64,000 nt of DNA from the NCBI RefSeq assembly GCF_004337985.1, contig NC_043742.1:6404389-6468388 (forward strand). Direction: 5' to 3'. A program made the translations under genes and the position numbers. Positions 22,074 through 32,583 of the stretch are shown here, piece by piece. The notes below the pieces were generated by a model that was not told where the DNA came from, ran no database searches, and saw only the letters and a list, made by a program, of their open reading frames with translations. Position 1 is the first letter of the stretch, and each line of letters starts with the position of its first letter. The DNA is from Pyricularia pennisetigena (lineage: Eukaryota; Ascomycota; Sordariomycetes; Magnaporthales; Pyriculariaceae).

Positions 22074-23020
22074 ACCTACGCCACCCTCTCCGGCTCGGCC
22101 GTCCTCTCCCTAGGAGGCGCCTTCAGCTCTCCGACAGCCTGCCGTCTCGTTTTTTTGTAACAACCAAAAGGCGTGGTAAATAATCAGACAGCTGTCCGCC
22201 ACTGGCGAGAACCTTTTCGGGTGACGACGTTCCCACTTACACGAGCGATCAAGGTTGGTGGTTTCTCTCGTTTCTCTGTAGAAAGACCTTGAAGGGACTA
22301 ACAACGAACGGGTCACAAACATGCAAGAACTGGTGTTTGGACTCTCCGTTGTTGTCCTTGGCCTTCTCTCGGGATTATATATTTCCTTTGTCACTTGTTT
22401 GTATTGTTTTTGTCCTTTACAGTCTTTCTTTTTTTTTTCTTGGTTTTAAGCTGTTTTCAAAAAGATATTCTTTTTGGTCTGCGGCGTCCCGTCGTTACCC
22501 TCCTGTATTGTCTTTTTGTGCTTTCCCTCCTGTTTCCCTTATATTTTTCTGTTGGCTGGCAATTGGCCTTGTCAAAAGCTGGGAATGGTTAGAGTTGATT
22601 CAATTTACCGTCTGACCTATAAGCTTCCAGTCCTGAAGAAATGCGTGCCAAAACGGGAAATTGTGTTTGGAGACTAATAACTGGGCTGTTATGTACTCCC
22701 ATGCCAAATTTTGTAACCGTATCCTTGTCTATGCTGGCAAGTGGTTACCTCTTGTCACCCATTCTTTCTTTTGAATGAGATTCTGCAAAGAAAGACTTCA
22801 GTAGAGCATGAAAAAAACCGGACTGCCCGGCATTCATTTAGCATTCAAATTCCGGTGAGTCCGAAATTCGAGGTGTACGATTCCTGCCGTGTGCCTTAAT
22901 CAAGGGTATGACCCCACCATAGAAAAACCGCTTGGGGGACATATGACCAACACTGCGTAGAGCAAGCAAATTTACATGAATACGCAGGTAAGGAGCCGCA
23001 AAATACGGTTGATTGTCAAG
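22074..23020. other. Intergenic region, 0.95 kb
   Basis: Downstream of the secreted-protein gene. ORFs here are T-rich and hydrophobic by composition. No gene recognised. Confidence 0.45.
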
Positions 23021-23747
23021 TCATGTCTGGGAGAAAATTTCTTTTTTAAAAAAGAAAAAAGAAAAAACGGGGCGCCGGGCCAGGATGGATCCTGTACTGG
23101 AACCCTGCGGGGATCCCGCTTCGCAAGAGTCGCATTCTCGCAAATCTTTCTCAAAGTGGTTCACAGGAACGCGTGGGACTTGGGTATTGGGCCTGACCCA
23201 GCTAGGACACTGCAAATTGTCCAATTTGGCAGTGGACAAGCACTCACCGCCGCTGAAGCGGCGAGACAAACTCTTATAATCCGTCTCGAGCTTTAGAACG
23301 CCGGTCAGGGTTTCTTGCAAGTCGCAGGGACACTGCCAGAGCTGCTCCTCGCTGGAGTAGGGGCAGGCGCGACTGAGTCCCACGACAGTGCTCCTCTGAC
23401 TTCCGTACCTCAGCGTCGCGCCGGCCACCAGGGTGCGCCTATGGTCGTAGCAAAAAGTTGTCGCCGCGCTCCTGTCGGATGAGGCTGGCTTGGTACTGCT
23501 CGCCCAGCGAGTAGTCATCTCCGCGCGCGGGGAAGGTTTCGTAGCCGTCCTTTTTCGTCGTCTTTCTTCTCGATGCAGGGCACCAGGCTCCCAGCCGGTA
23601 CTTGTCAACGAGACAGAGGTACTTTCGCCAACGGGTGTTTTGGTTGTGTCCTGTTTCGCTGATGGTTACTATACGGTAGGTCATGTTTTCTTTTGTCTTG
23701 GTCGGCAATATACTCAATGTTTGTATGCGCGTCTGGAGATCGCCCAA
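23021..23747 (-). pseudogene. Possible broken gene of unknown family
   Basis: Two overlapping minus-strand frames appear to continue one another. The first (from about 23747) carries TYRIVTISETGHNQNTRW, KYLCLVDKYRLGAWCPASRR and GYETFPARGDDYSLGEQYQ. The second (to 23021) carries HRRTLVAGATLRYG and SRACPYSSEEQLWQCPCDL. They would join in phase at a short homopolymer (AAAAA on the plus strand near 23450-23455), as after a one-base indel. The amino-acid composition is protein-like, with balanced aromatics, Gly and Cys. I recognise no family, and chance overlap of open frames is a real alternative. Confidence 0.3.
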
Positions 23748-23864
23748 GGTGTAAATTTACGTGCTGAAATTAAATACATTCTCTCAGTTGAAAGTGTTGC
23801 ACGCAAACATGTTCCCAGAATTATGAATCGCTCCGGGGCTTTTAGTTGGCACAGGAACAGCAGG

Positions 23865-24865
23865 CAACTAACTGGTTAGGCCCCACACGGCCATCGTCAT
23901 TGTCCGCATGGCTACCACCAGAGCTACTGCCTCCCCCAACCCACCCCTCCAGGATCGCCTTGGTCACAGCTGCCGAGGTGGCCGCCGCGTACCGCTGCCA
24001 CCTCTTGATCTTGTCGCTGTCGGCGAAATTACATACCTCCTTGACTAAAATGCACGGCGCCGCATTCCGCATCGCCGCTCCCAAACTGCCCCACAAACAC
24101 GTCCAGCTCCGCCGGCTCCTCCCCCGAGACGACGCGTTCGAGCCGCGGACGCGGAACCAGCTGTCAAGTGTCGCACTTGAGCTCTTTGCACATGGACTCC
24201 ACCGCGGAGGCTCAGGCGCTAGTTTTTGAACAGCCGCACCCCAAGCCATCTCCGCGATGCCTATGGAGGTAATTAGGGCTGAACAACCTGCCCTCCGCGG
24301 CTGGAGGTCGGAAATAGTTGACCCCGCGCCTCTGCTTCCCCGCTCTGGCTTGGGTCTCATCAAGGTATTCAGTCGCTGTCGACTGGTCTATCACGCTCCC
24401 CCTCCGTCTGAAAAGCCACCACCATGGGGCGGACCGAAGGGTGCGGATTCTCCTTCACCGAGGCGGTGGTGATAAACCTCCCGAGCACGTGCTTCCCAAA
24501 GTCGTACTGCACGAGCGTCCTAGCTATTACGACGTCGCCGAGCAGTATGTCGTGCTCGGGACGCCCGCGCATGTCCCCGCCAACACTAATAGTTTTATCC
24601 CCGTGAAGCGCGCCGTCAGTTCGCTGGTCAGGCTGTTCATAGCCGGCTTGCCAACCCCCGACGACAGGGCCAGAACGACGTTGTGGCGGCACATGACACC
24701 CGTGGTGTACTTGTTCTGGTGCTCGCCACCCCTGAACCAGCTTTGCGCATGGCCGCCATGGTCCTGTTCATCCCAGATCTTGCCGAGGCTGAGGCAAGGT
24801 GGCTTCATATTCGATGGGAAGCGCGCATACCAGCGCGATTTCAAAGTCTTGTCGCCTTTTGGCGT
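23865..24865 (-). pseudogene. Broken PNP/UDP-phosphorylase-domain gene (NLR effector family relic)
   Basis: Read on the minus strand, hallmarks of the fungal nucleoside-phosphorylase-like domain appear in order but in different frames: DFEIALVCALPIEYEAT (about 24860-24810), then after a shift YTTGVMCRHNVVLAL and LLVLAGTCAG, then after a shift HDILLGDVVIARTLVQYDFG, then FSPNYLHRHRG, LVPRPRLERV, and finally VCNFADSDKIKRWQRYAAAT. At least three frameshifts plus stops prevent translation of one protein. The order and content match the N-terminal domain of PNP-type NLRs and standalone fungal homologues. Its sequence belongs to a different subfamily from the intact NLR in this window (it starts FEIALVCALPIE rather than [12 protein letters not shown]), so it is not a recent duplicate. 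No NACHT or repeat region was found with it. Confidence 0.75.
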
Positions 24866-25596
24866 GGGAGAGCTGAGTTCGCATTTTTCATCATCTTCTC
24901 CTTCTTCTTTTTTTCATCCTTTTACTTTTTCTTTCGGTCCAGAACCAGTTGTTGTAGGAATTTGCACAGCAAACAGCTGATCTCAACGGCTGCGATAATC
25001 TGCAGTGGAAAACTAACTGCAGCCTTGCCCGGGTAGTGGTGGCACTTCACTGCCGCTTGCCGCTGTTGCAGGGATTGTCCCGGCTTTTTGGCTGTTTTTG
25101 GTCAAATAGGTGGCCCGGCCGGGGTCACAACTCAGCGTAGAAAAAGGGGGCTGAGTACAGGTACAGGTGGTACAGGGCGCATACGATGCATCATTTCAAA
25201 ACCTGCAGAAACTGCAAGTGACAAAGGACAGTCCATTGGGTGTATGAAGTCGCGATTCTCTTTATTGGCTGAACTCCTACAGGCTTCCAACTCCAATTGC
25301 TATCCCTGCCCCTCTCTAGCGCTTACAAGCGGGCCTGTGAGGGGCAAACCACAGGATGCCTCAAAATGGCAAGATGTTTTCTCAGAGCCTCAATTCTTGG
25401 TCCTGGGTTAGTCTTTTTGGTATTAAAGATCTGGATACGGTGGGGTCGGCAGAATTTCCAGGGCCAGAACAGTCGTTCAGTTCAAACCAACGCTCTTTCA
25501 CACTTTCAACCTGTATGCCAACTACACACTTAAACACATACTCAAGTACCTACGTACCTAACAAAGGGAAAGAGACTGCGGCCGAAATCCACAACG
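24866..25596. other. Intergenic region, 0.73 kb
   Basis: Between the divergent PNP relic and the CorA-like gene. It contains a CTT/T-rich tract near 24895-24935. No gene seen. Confidence 0.45.
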
Positions 25597-27151
25597 ATGG
25601 CGAACGAAGTATGCTCAAAGTGTCCGAAATTGGAAGTGACAAGGTGGTCTCGAGGTTGATTTAAACATTTCTTGCCTTTTAATAGACTACATGCCATTTT
25701 AGCACCACGTGCTAACTTTGCTCTCTATTTCCAGGAGCCTTCAAAGAAAGCAAAGTGGGCATTGATGAGATATTAAACACAGGGGATGGTGGTTCACCTA
25801 AAGTTTCGGGCGAATATAGCTTTCTTCTCGTGTAAGTCGGTTGTTAGTCCCTACTACGCAGGAACTGGACTAACCTTGCATTAGTGTCGGGTCGGCGAAC
25901 AAAATCCGCAACTGTTCCTCCCAGTGTAAATCCCGGTTCACGGCCGCTTTTTCCATGCCGGAAATCTGGTGGGAGGACCAATATCGCAACACGAACGGGT
26001 ATTTTGGTTCGGACACCACTTTCGATAGCACAGGATCCTGCAACGGCATCAGTGAGTGTGTCGTGTTCTTCTTGTATTGATATCTACTCTTGGCTTCAAC
26101 TTGACCTACTAAATGTTCGCAAGATACATGGTCTCGCTTCCTCGTCAAAAAGATAGGAGAACCCGCACCTGGCACTGATCTCAATTACAAATGGCTCAAA
26201 TTCAATCTGTTCACGAGGTGGCTGCCGTCGACGAACCAAATGGTCTTCCTGGTGTTTGACCCCCTGCCCGACGTCAAGGGCAGGATCTATGCTCGCCTCA
26301 AAAAAGCTATCCCAGATTCCCAGCAACAGCAGCGCGACCACTTCTGGGTCCACAGCCAAATCCTCCACGACTTCGTCGACCTCCAGCACCGGTCCGTCTG
26401 GGGCATACGAAACCACGTGCGCACCATGGAAAAGGCCCAGAACGAGAACGACATGACACCCAACTTTCGCCGCCTGCACGACCTCGCCCGGCACTCGATC
26501 CACATCTGCGAGACCCTGGAGCTGGCCTGCATCAGCATGGACGAGCTGTTAGAGTTTTTCTCGTCGTCGTCGTTGTTTCAGCACACTCACGCAGTAGGAG
26601 GAACCGATGAGCAAAGAACAGCAGCCGTTATCGCCGCCGCCGTCACCAGGACTGCATCCCAAAACCAGCTGCAATTCCAGCGACACGTCCTACGCAGCTT
26701 CCGGCTCCGCGCACAGGCTAACAAGGAGCGACTGCAAAACGAAATCGGGCTTGCATTCAACAACATCGCGCAGCAAAATGCCCTGCTCGCCGTCGAAATC
26801 GGAAAAGCCACCCGAACTGACGGCCTAGCCGTTAAGACAATTGCGTTTGTCACATTTGCCTTTTTGCCCGCCACGCTCATCTGCGCCATCTTCAGCATGC
26901 CCTTCTTCGAACTCGAGTCGGGCACGGGTGAGCTCTTGGTCTCGGACAAGTTCTGGATGTACTGGGCCGTAACCATCCCCGTCACCTTGCTGGCGCCGCT
27001 GCTGTGGGGATTGTACAGCCGACTTTCGCTGCCGCAGGATGCTGAGGCTACAGGAAAGGTGCTGTTTCGTGTGCCATCTGCATTGTGCAAAGTTTTTCCA
27101 CACCTTTCATCGCGAGGGGAAGAAAGAAGAGACATTGAAATGAGAATTTAG
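25597..27151 (+). CDS. CorA-like membrane protein (divergent fungal group)
   Basis: Four exons: 25597-25654, 25735-25831, 25885-26051 and 26124-27151, 449 residues. Introns of 80, 53 and 72 nt join cleanly and give MANEVCSKCPKLEVTRWSRG, then SFLLVVGSANK, then FSMPEIWWEDQYRNTNGYFG and NTWSRFLVK, the series seen in fungal CorA-like proteins. The C-terminal third has a long helix (ETLELACISMDEL ... LRAQANKERLQNEIGL) and two membrane segments, IAFVTFAFLPATLICAIFSM and WAVTIPVTLLAPLLWGLY. True CorA magnesium channels have Gly-Met-Asn after the first membrane helix; here the place is taken by SMPFFE, so magnesium transport is doubtful. This loss is common in the fungal family, whose function is unknown. 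The gene lies 734 bases upstream of the NLR on the same strand. The first exon boundary (donor GTTGAT) is the least certain. Confidence 0.75.
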
Positions 27152-27885
27152 GGCAGCATTAAAGTGAACAAGGCATCAGGACTTGGGAGGGGCATATAGA
27201 ACTCAAAGATTGGGATTTGTTATTTTTTGGCGCGGGTGGTGTTTAACACATCCATTTTTTTTCTTTTTTTTCGCTTGATCCCTGTATATGGTCGCTTCCT
27301 CGGGTGGTCTATCCACCCAGGGCTCAGCCAGAGCAGAATAAGTTGTACTATGTATTCTGCTTCAAGTTCATCGCCTTGAATACGACCATACCACAGCAAA
27401 ATATGGGATCCCGTCAGCTCGCCTCTAGTGAAACGAGTGAGGGCAGAATCGGTATTGAATACCTTCCCCTCCCCGCCTTGAATCTACCCCGAGAAGTTGG
27501 AGGGGGCAGGCGCGAATCGGCGGTGCATCCCACGCCACCCGCTCATCCATCCAATTCGACTTTTTCACCTGCAATTGGATACGAGCCAATGAAGGGAGGA
27601 AGGAGTTGGCACTAAATCTATTTGCGTTCGATGTCAAGTGCCTCTGCTTCAAGGGCCCAATCAGGTTGGCGGCTGAGGCGCAGGCGACCTGGGCATGCAG
27701 GTAATCAGCAGGAACGACTGGGGCTGTCGTTCATGGCTGGGCACTCAACCTTCTTGGCGGACACTGCATGTGAAAATGGGAGGTACAGCCAGCTAAGCAT
27801 GCCCTTTTTTTTTTTTTTTGCAACGTCAACCTGCCCAAATTACGAGCGCCATCGCATTTGCTGCAGTTTACCGCTCCTTGCCGAA
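27152..27885. other. CorA-NLR intergenic region, likely NLR promoter
   Basis: Contains T-rich tracts at 27256-27272 and 27806-27820. The NLR frame is open back to 27622, but that extension is unlike PNP-domain starts, so it is treated as leader. Confidence 0.45.
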
Positions 27886-30800
27886 ATGGCGTCGAATAGC
27901 CAATACACCGTTGGTTGGATCGCGGCAATTGAGACCGAGCTCGTCGCTGCCTCACTATTCCTTGACGAAGCACACGGGCTCCCCGAAAGTCAGGATGCGA
28001 ACGACTTTAACGTGTACAAATTAGGAAGCATGGGGGGCCACAAAGTCGTTATTGCATGTTTGCCGCAGGGAGAATATGGACTGGCGTCGGCGGCCGTAGT
28101 TGCCACAAATATGTTGCGCAGTTTCCCCAACATTCGGATAGGGCTGATGGTCGGTATCGCCGGCGGTGCCCCGAGGAATGGACATGATATACGTCTCGGC
28201 GATGTTGTGGTTAGCGCCCGTACCGGTGCAAAAAGCGCCGTATTTCAGTACGACTACGGCAAAGCGATCCAGAACGAGCCTTTCACTTATACCCAGCTAT
28301 TAAACCAGCCACCAGCAATCCTGCGTGCGGCAGTCACTAGTTTGTCAGCGCAACACCAGCAGGAGGGGCATGATTTCGAATCCCAGATTGCTCGACTTTT
28401 GCAAAAGCCGCGACTTAAAAAGTACCGTCGTCCGCCATCCACAAGCGACAAGTTGTGTAAGTCCGATGTGGTACATTCGGACAGCTGCAGCGAAGCATGT
28501 GGCGGGAATCCGAATCACCTCGCCGCTAGGGAGCCTCGAGGTGAGGACAAAGACGACCCCACTGTTCACTATGGCATAATTGCAAGCGCGAACCAGTTGA
28601 TGAAAGATGCCAACACGAGGGACAAGCTGGCGGCGGAGCACGACGTTCTTTGTTTCGAAATGGAGGCGGCCGGCCTGATGAACAACTTCCCTTGTCTTGT
28701 CATCCGCGGGATTTGTGATTATTCCGACTCTCACAAAAACAAGGAGTGGCAAGGCTTTGCCGCCATGATGGCTGCAGCTTACGCAAAGGCTCTTCTGGGT
28801 GTCATCGTGCCCGACAGGATTGCGGCAGAGCAAACAATTAAAGAGACTATTTTTTCGAGTAGGTAGTTTGGTCTTGGATCTTGTGGCTGTTTGTACATTT
28901 TGATGACTAACATTCATTGTCTTGCGATAAGTGGAGAAAACGGTAAACATAGTCGAGAAAAAGGTGAACTCGCTTCAGTCCAACGCACATATTGCAGAGC
29001 TAAAGCAGTGGCTCTCTCCTGCCGACGCGTCCACAAATGCCAATCGCGCAAAAGAACTCCATCATCCGGGTACAGGAACTTGGCTTCTGGAAAACCAGAA
29101 ATTCAAAGAGTGGCAAGATGGGTCGCGTCGTCAGCTGTGGCTTCGAGCTCTTGCGGGATGCGGCAAAACCGTGCTTTGTGCGGCAGTCCTGGAACATCTC
29201 GCCAAATTGGACGACTGTGTCGTGCTTAGCTTTTTCTTCGACTTTGGCGACACCACAAAGCAGACTTTCGACGGTATGATGCGGGCATTGATATTCCAAC
29301 TATACCAAGATCAGCCGGAACCCAAGTCTAGGGGCTATCTCGACAGTTTGTTCCAAACGCATAGCGACGGCCAAAAGGAGCCCACGGCAAAAGCCCTCTG
29401 GGATTGCCTGCAAAATATGCTCGCAATCCAAAAAAGGGTCTACGTTGTGTTAGACGCTTTGGACGAGTCTAAGACGAGGGACAGGCTCACAAAGTGGATA
29501 AAGGATGTTGTAAGCGGGCCGACGTTACAACGATTACACCTAATATTCACCAGCCGGCCAGAACCAGATTTTGACTGCATTCCATCTTTGATCGGCAGAG
29601 ATAACTGCCTGGAACTAGACAAAAAGGCAGCAAACGCCGACATCCATGCCTATGTCCTATCACGGCTTCACAATGATGACGGTTTTGTAAACAAAAGCCT
29701 GCCTGTAGAACTCATCCAGGACATTGGCAATCGCATCGGAAACGGAGCAGATGGCATGTAAGTATAGGAACACCTCTTAGACATCTACAAAAATAGCCAG
29801 TAACTAAGGATTCGCAGGTTCAGATGGGCATTTTGTCAAATGCAAACTTTGGCGGAATGTGCGAGTGTGTTTGACATCAAATCCGCACTTGGAAATTTAC
29901 CACGAGATCTCGAGGAAACATACACACGTATGATGGAGAACATTCCAGAACCATTCAAAAAAGCCGCTATCCGGCTTCTTACCTTTCTCGTTCATTGCGA
30001 ACGACCGCTCGAGCTATCAGAGGGGAAGGACGTCATAGCCACCATTGAGACGGAACCTGAAGGCTTCGACTGCCACCGGAGACCATTCGACGAGGCCGTC
30101 TTCCGCCATTGCCCCGGCATGATTACAAGTATTGTGGTACGAATGTACGAAAACACAACCTATGAGTTGCAACTTTCTCACTTCTCAATCAAAGAGTTTC
30201 TGCTCGGTCTGCCCAATTTCAAAGTCCCCACTGCAAGTATTTGCATCGCCAAGACATGTTTGACATATTTGACAGATATCAATGGCTATCACGGCGAGAT
30301 CAAAGAAATCATAAAGAATTTTCCATTAGCGCAACTGGCAGCGGACATTTGGGCGGTTCGTGCATATGAAGCGCAGGTGTCAGACGAAGCGTCAAAGAAG
30401 ATTACCCCAGCGGTGTTGAGATTATTTCAAAACGACGCAGCTTTCCAACTTTGGTGCCAGTTACGCCCCGTGGATGCACCCTGGAGACGCTGGGAGCCCA
30501 AACCACGACCAATGAAGGAATTAAAAAAACTGTATTACCTTTGCTTCCTTGGGTTAAAACAGGCGGTGACACATTTGCTGGAGAATGGAGCCAACGTTAA
30601 TGAACGGGGCGGTCTTTTTGGCAACGCCCTTCAAGCCGCCTCATACAAAGGCCATGCGAACATCGTCAAACTGTTGCTGAAGAATGGAGCCAACGTTAAT
30701 AAAAAGGGCGGTTATTTTGGCAACGCCCTTCAAGCCGCCTCAAACAAAGGCCAAGTGGAAATTGTTAACATACTGATCGAAAATGGGGCCGACCTTGACG

Positions 30801-31540
30801 CACCGGGCGGCGCCTACATCAATGCCCTTCAAGCAGCCTCCCATAAAGGCTATACGAACATTGTCAAACTGTTGCTGAAGAATGGAGCCAACGTTAATAA
30901 AAAGGGCGGTCATTTGGGTAACGCCCTTCAAGCCGCCTTACACGAAGGCCATTTGAACATCGCCAAACTATTACTGGACAAGGGGGCCGATATTAACACC
31001 GGGGGCAGAGATGCCCTTGAAGCCGCTTCTCTTCGAAACAATACGGGAATCGTCAAACTGTTGATCGAAAAGGGACTCGACGTCAAAGCACAGGGCGGCG
31101 CAGCCCTTCAAATCGCCTTTTACGAAGGCCACGTAAATATCGTCAAATTGCTGTTGGACAATGGGGCCTACATTGACGCACGGAGCGGCACGTACAGCAG
31201 CTCCCTTCGAGCTGACTCTTATAGACGCCGCGTATCTATGGTCGAACGGTTATCGGGAAAGCATAGAAATTTCTACATACAGGGTGGCGAAGCCTCTGAA
31301 GCCGCTTTTTGCAGTGATTATACGGAAATCTTCAAACTGTGGATCGAGGAGGGGGTCGACGTTAAGGTACAGGATGGCGAAGCCTCTGAAGCCGCTTTTT
31401 GCAGTGGTTATACGGAAATCGTCAAACTGTTGATCGAGAAGGGGGTCGACATTAAGGTACAGGGTGGCGCAGCCCTTCAACCGGGCTTTTACACACGGTA
31501 CGAAGATGTCCTCAAACTGCTGTTGGACAATGGGCCCTAA
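27886..31540 (+). CDS. PNP-NACHT-ankyrin NOD-like receptor (STAND NTPase)
   Basis: Three exons, 27886-28858, 28932-29757 and 29818-31540, 1173 residues. Residues ~8-310 form a PNP/UDP nucleoside-phosphorylase-like domain: [30 protein letters not shown], catalytic-type FEMEAAG (257-263) and [10 protein letters not shown] linker helix ([14 protein letters not shown]) leads to the NACHT NTPase, with Walker A ALAGCGKT (397-404), Walker [11 protein letters not shown] (about 494-503) and FTSRPEPD (about 530). Residues 600-836 resemble the helical/winged part. Ankyrin repeats run from ~838 to the end. Fungal proteins of this build are NOD-like receptors, several acting in heterokaryon incompatibility: repeats sense ligand, NACHT oligomerises, and the N-domain executes. 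PNP domains in bacterial defence such as Detocs degrade ATP, so a nucleotide-depleting effector is a fair inference. Introns of 73 and 60 nt restore FSMEKTV and ADGMFRWAF. The last repeat is cut short by TAA. Confidence 0.9.
30577..31540 (+). repeat. Ankyrin-coding repeat array (near-identical units)
   Basis: About ten 90-99-nt units encode ankyrin repeats. Units starting near 30682 and 30880 share long runs, including the same [14 protein letters not shown] coding segment. The two 90-nt units at about 31282-31371 and 31375-31464 differ at roughly nine positions. A divergent unit at about 31190-31280 breaks the pattern. Near-identity between units points to recent duplication or conversion. 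Confidence 0.85.
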
Positions 31541-32014
31541 ATTGATGCATATACCATGGAGACACCGTTGGCATAGCTGGCTTTTTTTTTGCTTTTTTTT
31601 TTTTTTAAGAAGCCCAACGTTGATGATACATGGGGTTCGTTGTACAAAAGAAACTCGGCATTTCGGAACAGTCAGATTTTGCCATTTTCGAACTCAAATA
31701 TACTTCAATTTCGTAGACTTTGGTAGAAAATTCATTCAGGGAAGATAAACCCAGACCAAGTCTAATGCTATGATAAGGCAACAAAAGAGGGAAAAAAAGG
31801 GGAGGAGGGAAGTCGACATTCGACATGATGGCATTGCCTCAGTCGCCTCGCAGCCGTTGTAAAGAGACAATGAACCATGGTAGCAAAACGAAGAAGGGAA
31901 AAATAGTACAGGGCTCTCGTTCTCTTCTTCTTCTTCTTCTTCTTCTTCTTCTTCCTCCTCCTCCAGAAAAAAAGCTGGATCATCACACGGTAGCTTGCCA
32001 AACAGCAAAAGGCC
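31541..32014. other. Convergent intergenic region, NLR and Cys-rich protein
   Basis: Starts with an apparent continuation of ankyrin-like coding for 11 codons after the NLR stop, then T-rich sequence and a CTT microsatellite. No gene seen. Confidence 0.5.
31924..31963. repeat. (CTT)n / (CCT)n microsatellite
   Basis: About 11 CTT units followed by CCT units, just beyond the 3' end of the Cys-rich secreted protein gene. Confidence 0.85.
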
Positions 32015-32580
32015 TCACTTGCGGCCACTGGGCTTGCGGGTCCGGGCACCCCGAGCACGGCCGGCGCCTCCCCGCTGCGCGCCCCGTTGAGCACCGCGCG
32101 GGGAGCCAAGGGGGTCGCGGAACTTGAAGGCCCGCTCGCTGCACTGGACCACGGCGCCGAGCAGGGTGCAAGTGTAGCCCTGTGTGGTGCACTGGGAAGG
32201 GACAAAGACGAAAAAAAAGAAAGAAAGAAAGAAAGGCTTAGCAAAACAAAATGTGAAGCGGCATTGCGCATGTACCCGAGAACAAGAAAGATTTCTTCCG
32301 AATGGTGGACAAGAGAAAGAGAGAGAGAAAAAAAAAAAAAAAAAAAGCTTACAGGGGTTTCCGTGTGGCATGGAGAGCTGGTGCCGTCGGCAAAGTAACA
32401 GCGGTTATCGCTTGTCTCGCATCTCTGCAAAGGGGTAAAGATCGGAGGTGGGTTAGCAGGTGCGTACACAGCTCGAATGTTTAAGTAAATGTAATTATAT
32501 GGCAGAAAGATACCCCGATATTGTTGTAGGCCATGGCACCAGCGTCCATTAGGCCGAGAATCAGAGCAGATAATGCCAAG
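32015..32580 (-). CDS. Small secreted six-cysteine protein, start codon lost at assembly gap
   Basis: Three exons on the minus strand: up to 32580-32514, 32424-32353 and 32191-32015, about 104 visible residues. The visible start, LALSALILGLMDAGAMA, is the hydrophobic core and cleavage region of a signal peptide, but its beginning falls on an NN pair and no in-frame ATG precedes it in a sensible place. After splicing (introns of 89 and 161 nt, donors GTATCT and GTAAGC) the mature part has six cysteines spaced C-x6-C-x9-C-x5-C-x6-C-x8-C, then a basic Arg/Gly-rich tail. Exon boundaries fall in phase 0. Short, secreted, even-cysteine proteins are typical effector or antimicrobial candidates in fungi; no named family was recognised. 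It lies tail to tail with the NLR. The model is partial and the first donor is weak. Confidence 0.6.
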
Positions 32581-32581
32581 A

Positions 32582-32583
32582 NN
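32582..32583. other. Unresolved NN pair at the start of the Cys-rich gene
   Basis: Two N bases fall exactly where the initiator codon of the secreted-protein gene would be expected, so the gap probably hides several bases. Confidence 0.9.

Noticed and set aside
27622..27885. N-terminal extension of the NLR by 88 codons
   Set aside because: The extension includes a poly-T/poly-Phe tract and is unlike PNP-domain starts. The ATG of [11 protein letters not shown] matches family starts.
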